6,156 bases of DNA from an uncultured Lachnospiraceae bacterium (GTDB lineage Bacteria > Bacillota > Clostridia > Lachnospirales > Lachnospiraceae): positions 1-6,156 of the forward strand of contig CAMHCL010000091.1 of assembly GCA_946183625.1 (NCBI GenBank), read 5' to 3'. A program made the translations under genes and the position numbers. Positions 5,775 through 6,156 of the stretch are shown here, one piece after another (the first letter of the stretch is position 1; each line of letters starts with the position of its first letter). A model generated the notes under the pieces. It ran no database searches. It saw only the letters and a program-made list of their open reading frames with translations, and had not been told where the DNA came from.

Positions 5775-6156
5775 ATGAAGCATATTCTTAGAGTATCGGC
5801 TTTTATCTTAATATTTGTGATCATAACCATCGTGGTATTTATCAATACTGCCGACCGGATCACCTACAGGGATTACAGTGAAATCGATAATGCGGATAAT
5901 ATAATTATCGAAGTAGAAAACCCTGAAGTGATGGAGGTGATGGGGTATAAGTATATACCTTCATTAGGCAGGATTGATGTAGATCTCAGGGCTTTGTCTG
6001 AAGGGAAAAGCAGGATAGATGTGATAGTACCAGGAGAAGGAGTGGTAGCAAGCGATTCTTTCTCCGTGCATAAATTTAATATAATTGTAGAGAAGGAAAA
6101 CTTAGGTTCTATTACGAATATCTTCTTTTACAGAATTGAAATATTCCTGGTGTTAT
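5775..6156 (+). CDS. Unrecognised membrane-anchored protein, 3' end outside window
   Basis: The frame is open from ATG 5775 to the window edge, giving 127 residues and one spare base. GGGAG (5761-5765) lies 9 nt before the ATG and overlaps the dehydrogenase stop codon, so the two genes are probably cotranscribed. I do not recognise the protein. Residues about 5-23 form a hydrophobic membrane segment (LRVSAFILIFVIITIVVF) after a short basic start. Residues about 24-115 are polar, probably outside the membrane, and rich in alternating hydrophobic residues suggesting beta strands (for example NIIIEVENPEVMEV and FNIIVEKEN). The visible end, IFFYRIEIFLVL, may begin a second membrane segment, giving a helix-loop-helix arrangement as in membrane sensors or transport proteins. 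No catalytic motif is visible. Confidence 0.75.
   Translation, partial: MKHILRVSAFILIFVIITIVVFINTADRITYRDYSEIDNADNIIIEVENPEVMEVMGYKYIPSLGRIDVDLRALSEGKSRIDVIVPGEGVVASDSFSVHKFNIIVEKENLGSITNIFFYRIEIFLVL

Overview
The window looks like chromosomal DNA from a low-to-moderate GC Gram-positive bacterium of the Clostridia, most likely a Lachnospiraceae-type gut anaerobe. The reasons are the sortase-assembled pilus genes, the strong AAAGGAGG-type ribosome binding sites, and a Y-family polymerase paired with a small YolD-like protein. I could not assign a genus from the sequence alone.

Region 1 (1-3079, + strand) is the 3' part of a pilus operon. It holds, in order: the C-terminal 231 residues of a probable major (backbone) pilin with an isopeptide-type domain and an LPSTG sorting signal; a class C pilin-polymerising sortase; a smaller Cna_B-type pilin subunit whose sorting signal reads LVQTG instead of LPxTG; and a second, short sortase of a different type. 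Gaps are 23 nt, 37 nt and an 8-nt overlap, so the four genes are probably cotranscribed. The simplest model is that the class C sortase polymerises the major pilin, the small pilin is a basal or accessory subunit, and the last sortase acts on the small pilin or attaches the finished fibre to the wall.

Region 2 (3076-4670, - strand) runs towards the pilus operon. It encodes a UmuC/UvrX-type Y-family translesion DNA polymerase, followed 32 nt later by a 60-residue YolD-like protein. Its stop codon overlaps that of the last sortase in the shared sequence TTAA, so there is no intergenic space for a terminator.

Region 3 (4671-4798) is a 128-bp divergent intergenic stretch. It contains a good sigma-A-type promoter for the rightward gene and an inverted repeat lying over its -35 element, a probable operator.

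Region 4 (4799-6156, + strand) holds a D-2-hydroxyacid dehydrogenase resembling glycerate dehydrogenase/hydroxypyruvate reductase. It is followed after 13 nt by the start of an unrecognised membrane-anchored protein cut by the window edge.

No tRNA, rRNA, CRISPR array, insertion sequence or clear intrinsic terminator was found, and no gene-free stretch exceeds 300 bases. I see no wholly new system. The best candidates for novelty are the LVQTG pilin with its neighbouring atypical sortase, and the operator-like repeat in the divergent promoter region.
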